A DNA stretch of 64,000 nucleotides, taken from assembly GCF_034190915.1 (NCBI RefSeq), contig NW_026947484.1:184630982-184694981 (forward strand), given 5' to 3'. The stretch is from Cavia porcellus (lineage: Eukaryota; Chordata; Mammalia; Rodentia; Caviidae). This document shows, piece after piece, positions 57,961 through 64,000 of the stretch (position 1 is the stretch's first letter; each line of letters starts with the position of its first letter). The notes under the pieces are model-generated. The model was not told where the DNA came from and made no database searches. It saw nothing but the letters and a program-made list of their open reading frames with translations. A program made the position numbers and the translations under genes.

Positions 57961-58012
57961 ACTCTCAACTTCATGCTTGCTTATGGCACTGAGTTAAACC
58001 CCAAACCCATTT
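57961..58012 (-). mobile_element. ID-like SINE fragment
   Basis: On + it reads CTTCATGCTTGCTTATGGCA then CTGAGTTAAACCCCAAACCC, the reverse complement of the 5' half of an ID-like head. Confidence 0.5.
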
Positions 58013-59324
58013 CACTAAACATCTTAAATGTGCTACTTTACTTCCTACAAGAGTCCTGAAAAAATAGGGTAATTTTTCTCGGTTTTTCTGAAACTATCAC
58101 AGATGTCTATAGATTAAATAACTTGACAAATCTCAATTCAAGTTTTAAAATTCTAAACAATATCTGCACATCCCATATTCTAAAGTTTTGAATAATATAA
58201 TATATTGGAGAGTGTTGATCAAAAGAAATTATCACAGAACACTGTTAACTCAATTTTAAAGTACTCACTCCAGTGCAGGGAAATGAAGTCTACAATATTA
58301 GACATAGTTATGGTTTGTCCTTCAGCACAGGTTAGAGTCTAATTTACCATGGGTCATGTAAAATACCTAGAAATAAAAACCGTCCTACAGCTATAAAATA
58401 AAACCGTGACCTTTAAAATCCAATATTGGAGACAAACAACTTTTGCCTCCAGAGTTTGTTGAAGGACAAAATAGGGAAAGAAAATAGGAAAGTTCATCCT
58501 GATTCATTAAATATATATAATGGAAAGCATTCCATAGACTTAAAGGCTTAACATGCCTTTTCTTTATTCCTGAACTAATAAGAAAGTAAAACAACAAACC
58601 AAAAAAGAATTAAACGAAAACCCAACAAAATATCCCTACTTTAGAAACAAATAAACATCTTTTGATACTGATCTCACAGTAAAGACGACCAATGGAATAT
58701 TCATTAATACACGTTGTCTTTTTTTCCCATTCATTCTATAATTCTTCCACTCTATGAAACAAAACAAAAAGTAAGTTTCAAGACTAAAATCCTTAAAATT
58801 ATAAAAAAAATTAACCAGAATAGCTATTCACTGTTGTATAATTAGAATACAAAGAGAAGCTGTTGCCTATTTTTTGAGTTCTAGTTAATCTCATGCATTT
58901 AAGAATACTTTCCATGTAGCCACCGAGATTATTTAACAGAAGAACAAATATATGCTTGCTCAGATTATCTCAGTATGCCACAACAAGGCCTCCAAATGGT
59001 GTTGCTTAGAAACTATCATACTAATTAACACAATACAATTATTGTAAGAGTGTTTCAGGGATAATCTTAAAAACAACAGTTTGACAGAGACTAAAACGAC
59101 CAGCACATTCAGCAGGTATGAAATTGCTCGTTACTTAGGTAATAAAGGATCATACCTGGAAAGGACAGCACTGGAGTAGAGAATAGGCAGGTGTCTTCCT
59201 TTGACTAGTTAAGCAAACCTAGATGTAGAAACATTTGATTATCAATTTTCTTTTGATTTTCAACTTTTTAATATGATTTTTGAAGGGTTTTGTATTCTTT
59301 GCATGTTTTTGCTAGCACTTTGGA
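58013..59324. other. Unassigned AT-rich sequence
   Basis: No gene or repeat recognised. Confidence 0.4.
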
Positions 59325-59388
59325 TCAAGTCCAGTCCTTCTGCATGCTACACAAGTGATTTTTACAGAGCTACATCCACTTTTTTTTT
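59325..59388 (-). mobile_element. ID-like SINE relic
   Basis: CCAGTCCTTCTGCATGCTAC, then ACAAGTGATTTTTACAGAGC and TACATCCAC resemble an eroded reverse-complement ID-like head. Confidence 0.35.
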
Positions 59389-61849
59389 TTCTTTTCTGAA
59401 TTGGAGAAAATTTCATCTGATAGTCAAAAAAAAAAAACAACATAATAGATGAGCTATATTTCACCAATACAATATTCAACAAAAAAAGCAAATTGTAGAT
59501 TACATATAGTATGAAAAGACAAATGTAAAAAATATAAACAATTTTGAGGACTATGTTGACTTGCAGTAAATATGTATAGGGGATTGTGATTATTCAAGTC
59601 AGTTTATAGTCTCTAAAGTTTCCCACAAACACTGAATTAGAAATTACTGACATAATGCGAATAAGGTAATATAGAATTAGGTTCTTATCATCTTCTGGTC
59701 AATTGTGAATCAATAAATAATTGTTAATAATATATACATATATAGTTTCATTGAACACCTGGTCAACAACTCTGTAAGTCACAGCAGAGCAAATCTCTCT
59801 AACACTCATAACTTCTCTGTGAATCACAGCATAAGAAATTACACTTAAAAGCACTATCATTTCAACACTTTCTTTGAGACATTTAAAACGATGAGATCTC
59901 CAACAAAGTCACCACTACCCCACCACAAAAGAGCCCAATCTGAAAAAAAGAAGGAACTAAATATTGAAAAGGACACCAGTTTTCTGAACCAAAAAGTCAG
60001 CCCATTGCCTTGTCCAAAATCAACTAGTAATATATAAGAACTCCCAGACTCCTTCACACACAATACAGATCTCCAAATGACCACAACATCAGTATAGTTT
60101 GAATTGGAAATAACAAATCTGAGCAAGTGGGGAAATTTGCAAATAGGAATCTGTCCATTCAGAAAAGCAAAGAATGTACATTTACAGTGTCAAGCCATTC
60201 TCTGAATGTGAAGAGAGTGAGACCTGGGAAGATATTCAGAAGTCCTCACAATATATTTATTAAACTCGGGTAGGTTACATACTATTTTCTGTATTAGTAC
60301 TTGAATTGTAAAAATATATTTTATATGCCATTCTTTATATATTGTTGAGTCATAATAGAAAACTAACATATAAGGTCTCTCTGTGGACAAAGATATACAT
60401 TCTTCTGTAACTTCTAATAACTTTTTATTAAAGTTTGAGTAATTCCTATTTCAATATTTGATACTTTTTTGTAAAGATAATTTACCTTGGTGAATTCTAC
60501 AGAAAAATATTCATTTTCCATAATGTATAATGACTTATTTGCTGATCATAAAACTTTTTGTGTATAACTCAGGTGTTGGTTTTCTATACTCTTTCTGAAA
60601 CAATATTGATATCTATTTTAATATTTTAGTTTTATTATTTTAATAAGTAGTATAGTCACTATTAAAATATTATAATTTTTTGTTCTCTGAAAAATGTTTT
60701 CAAATTTACTTTTTACTTATATTGGCTGACATCATTCTATAGAACAAAACATATCATGTAAGGCTGATAAAAATCTGTAAATTAAATTATGACATTTCAT
60801 CAAGTATTAAATACATTATAATTTTAGAATTAACTTTTGAAAAGTGTACATCTTAAAATTAAAAAATGCAATGTTTTCTATGTTGAGTTCTAAAATTATT
60901 TAATATTGTTTATATTTGCATTAAACTTTTGATTTTTAAAAAAAATAACCATTTTTGGCTCCTATCTTGAAAACTAATATAAAATTCTCTATATTATGGA
61001 TTTTTATACTTCTCATTAAAATTTATTAGACATTCACCTAAATGCAGTATGTTTTTAAAGATTATTTCTATATTGTTATGCAACCCTAACTAGTACTCTC
61101 AAATATTATTGTTTTCTTTATACTGTTCAATTTGATTTTTTAATGTAAAATAATGCTATTGATTTTCCACCTTTATCTTATGATATTTCAATTGCTTATA
61201 TTGCTTTTATTTTCTTGTGATGATTTTTACTTTTGTAAGTATATGACATTATCTTCTGCAAATAATAATAATCGGATATCTTTTCTACATTTATGGTTTT
61301 TATTTTTATTTTGCAACTTAATGCATTTATTACCAGATACATTCAGTTATTGTGATCTTCTTGGAAGTCTTATTCACTGCTGTTTTCATATCAAATGCTG
61401 GAGCATTTGTATTTCTTTCTCACACCTCTGTATCACCTGTACTTAGAATTACCAAGGAGAGAATGTGTTTTTAAGTGTTATTTCTGCATTCTCTTGTATG
61501 AGTGTGTAACCAGAGAAAATAGGCTTTTAGAAACACCCCGTTTTGTAAACTGTTGTCTTCAAAAAACATTCTCAAAAGATGTTATGGGCTTGTAAGTATT
61601 TGCATAATATTTCTAATTTTTTCCCAGGCACCTTTATTAATTTATACTAACTTTTGATTTTTTCTAGTCACAAAACAGATAATGAGTGTACGTATAAATT
61701 AGACAAAAGAAGTACCATGAAATGAAAAAAATATGATGTAAGCATAGACTCCAGACTTCCCCCTGAAAAAGTTTTACTAGGTGAAATATTTTTTATAAAA
61801 TGTTTATTGACAAATTCAGATGATTTCTTTTTAAAAGGAGGTTTTAGTG
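59389..61849. other. Unassigned AT-rich sequence
   Basis: No gene. The 89-codon minus-strand frame (59857-60126) and the 97-codon plus frame (61153-61446) show no domain. Confidence 0.4.
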
Positions 61850-61995
61850 GAATTAGTACACTCGTGCAATTTAGACAGGTTGCAAATTTGAGTCCCATCT
61901 TGGGTATTTAGTGAGGCCCTGTCACAAAGTAATAAATCAATAGGACTTAGTGTGTATCTCAGTGTGAACATGCTGGGTTTAATCCCCTATTACCT
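61850..61995 (+). mobile_element. Probable dimeric SINE (B1-like plus ID-like half)
   Basis: A B1-like right end (GCAAATTTGAGTCCCATCTT, then TTTAGTGAGGCCCTGTCACA) is followed through a short A-rich linker by an ID-like half (GGACTTAGTGTGTATCTCAG, then GTTTAATCCCC). Dimers of this kind (B1-dID) are known from some rodent groups. Degraded. Confidence 0.5.
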
Positions 61996-61997
61996 CC

Positions 61998-62028
61998 CCC
62001 ACACACACACACACACATACACACACAA
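61998..62028. repeat. (CA)n microsatellite
   Basis: CA units with one TA interruption, directly after the SINE relic. Confidence 0.9.
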
Positions 62029-63968
62029 TCAGGAAAGAAAATAGCACAGCAAGGGAAGCAGGCTAACACTCTGAGATATTTAAAGTTTATTTATCAGTAC
62101 TCATCCCTTACACATAGTATTAAAATCATAGTGATATTGAGTTTTAAAATTTCTACAAACAGTATTATTTTGTTTTGTTTTTAAGTTTAAGATGGGAAGA
62201 TTTCTAAACTGGGAATTGAATGAATTAAATTGTTTCACAAACCACCTTTAGTTGGTGCCAGTCCAGTCTGTGATAGTTGAACTAAATATTTGAATGTTGA
62301 AATACAAAGCTCCTTCAACCACACCGGTAAGAATATTTTTCATGAAATATTTATAACAATGTTGTTTAGGATACATTTTTTCAATTTTATTTTGATAAAT
62401 CCATTCTAATTTTGAATTAAAGAATTTTATATATCAAAACTAGTGCATTAATTATTTCATAATAACTATATAACTTTGAGCATCTTAAATTTAGTGCAGC
62501 ATTTCACTTCTGCATATTTATTTGAATTTATTCCACCTGAATTGAAGAATTCAGATTCTGATTATGCTGCTGCTTCTTTGATTTCACTCCTCTAACAAGC
62601 TCATTCCTTAAAGTCCTATAGAAAGCATAAGTGCTTAAATCAAGTTTAGCCAAAGAACCGCTTTGAATGATAAGAGACCATGATTCCCAACACTAGTGTA
62701 ACCTTCTCATGGACTCTTGAGCCAACATGAATTACCAAATTTTATTCTGAGTGCAACCTAGGGACTCAAATGAAAAGAAAAAAATGACTTGCTTTCTTTT
62801 GTCTAACTTCATCTTCTAGGTCTCATCTCTCCATATGCAAGTAGAGATGAATTTGAACTCAAATGCAACTAAAATACAACTGGATTAGTATGGAGCAAAA
62901 ATATCAAGAACAAATGAATATCAATAAACTGTACTTTTTCTAGTTCTTGCTGTTGTTGGCGCTGAATTGATCTTGGCTGTCCTGGGCAAAGGAACCTGAT
63001 GAGACTATCCCATCTTTTTGAACTCATAGAAAAAAGAAGTCACATTTTTTTCTCATTAAACAAAGAGCAGAATCAAAGAAGGAGGTGCTTGAAAGGGGAA
63101 TGCCTGTAAGATCATCTGTGAGGATCTTCTTGTCGGGTATCTTTGGATTATGTTGTTACTGTTTTGCTTGAAACAGCTGTTTCTTATCTGCATCCACAGT
63201 ACGTAGCTGATCAGACATCGTACTTCTCCATCAAGGGAAAGAGGTTGGTATAGAGTTGATAGATCTCTTTCCAGGTCTTCAATTTACACTCTAGTACACA
63301 ACTCTTAAGTCCGGGTATGTAGGAACACGGGAGTAAACTGCCCAACCTCTGAAATCTCAGGTAAAGAAACTGACATTTCCTGTCCAGTGAGTAAAACTTA
63401 CAAAACTATATGTTCATTCAGAGAACATACAACATATCGTGCCCTGAGAATTCAGATCTAATTAAGTGCCCTTATTAACTGTACTCAGTTTTGGTACCTG
63501 AACAAATTCAAGTAGACTCTCTAATGTCTATTAGAAAATACGAAATTGGAAATAGATAACTCTGAAATAAACAACCTGTAATAACCTAACTTAGAAAACA
63601 CAATTGTGTATCTAAGACCAAAAGTTACCAATAAATTATTTATTCATAAGGACAAGATTTTTCATAAAGTGGCATTCATAAAACAAAAGTGGTGCCCTAG
63701 AAAGAAATATTAGAATAATATGTACTCTAATCTCACTTCATATTTCTGTTAATAACCAGGGTGGATTACAAAGGCTTTGTAACATTTGGAGAAAAGCCCG
63801 TTAAATAGGAACCTAGGAGATAAAACTTTCTCATTTTATAATTTCAAAAGAATGTCTGTCAATTGTTACTAGCTTTTGGAAATTTATAACCTGTGAAATT
63901 AAAAGTAAATTGAGTTTGGGAAATAGGAAACTGAACTGCTTAAATGTTTAGAAAAATATGCAGACTAG
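62029..63968. other. Unassigned sequence
   Basis: No gene or repeat recognised. 62930-63330 is somewhat GC-richer, with an acceptor-like TACTTTTTCTAG at 62931-62942, but no coherent open frame follows. Confidence 0.4.
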
Positions 63969-63993
63969 TTTTTTTTTTTTTTTTTTTTTTTTT
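63969..63993. repeat. Poly-T run at window end
   Basis: About 24 T. It may be the tail of a minus-strand SINE or L1 continuing outside the window. Confidence 0.85.
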
Positions 63994-64000
63994 CAATTTG

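Overview
The window looks like nuclear DNA of a rodent: AT-rich, and dense in LINE-1 (L1), tRNA-derived ID-like SINEs, 7SL-derived B1-like SINEs, MaLR-type LTR elements and microsatellites. The commonest young SINE begins GGGGCTGGGGATTTAGCTCAG and carries tRNA-like A and B boxes. With B1 monomers, one apparent B1+ID dimer and L1s unlike the mouse type, this suggests a non-murid rodent (castorid, heteromyid or sciurid-like). The species cannot be fixed from the sequence alone. I found no convincing host protein-coding gene, rRNA, tRNA gene or CRISPR array. The region is intergenic or deep intronic, with two weak exon-like islands near 8.9 kb and 32.5 kb.

Layout: 1-2702 is a half-L1 (HAL1-like) element on + (ORF1, no ORF2 body, ORF2 tail, repeated 3' UTR). 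3262-3862 is a solo LTR. 5908-7620 is a 5'-truncated L1. 8640-8960 is a GC-richer exon-like island. 10-12 kb holds fragments of B1, old L1 and a MaLR LTR. 17985-19856 is a second HAL1-like copy on -, related to the first. 22060-24444 is a two-LTR MaLR element whose 3' LTR was split by an ID SINE. 25-29 kb holds old L1 3' ends on both strands. 28842-31183 is a full-length HAL1-like element flanked by an imperfect 14-bp target-site duplication. 38682-44929 is a near full-length L1 with repeat monomers in its 5' UTR. 48438-50135 is a 5'-truncated L1 interrupted by an ID SINE. 51858-52460 is a second solo LTR. 52780-53970 is a decayed MaLR. 54-64 kb is mostly unassigned AT-rich DNA with a few SINE relics.

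The main finding is a family of ORF1-only, L1-derived elements. Three copies join ORF1 (or part of it) directly to the last few dozen codons of ORF2 and then to a 3' UTR built of degenerate 140-153 bp tandem units. Two deletion designs are visible. The 3' UTR of each resembles that of a different ORF2-bearing L1 in the same window, so ORF2 loss appears to have happened more than once. The complete copy has three 79-bp tandem monomers at its 5' end, while the L1 has 183-bp monomers of unrelated sequence. If all parts belong together, ORF1-only elements could act as non-autonomous partners that use L1-encoded reverse transcriptase. That role is inference; the structures are read from the sequence. 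All ORF1 and ORF2 frames here are broken.
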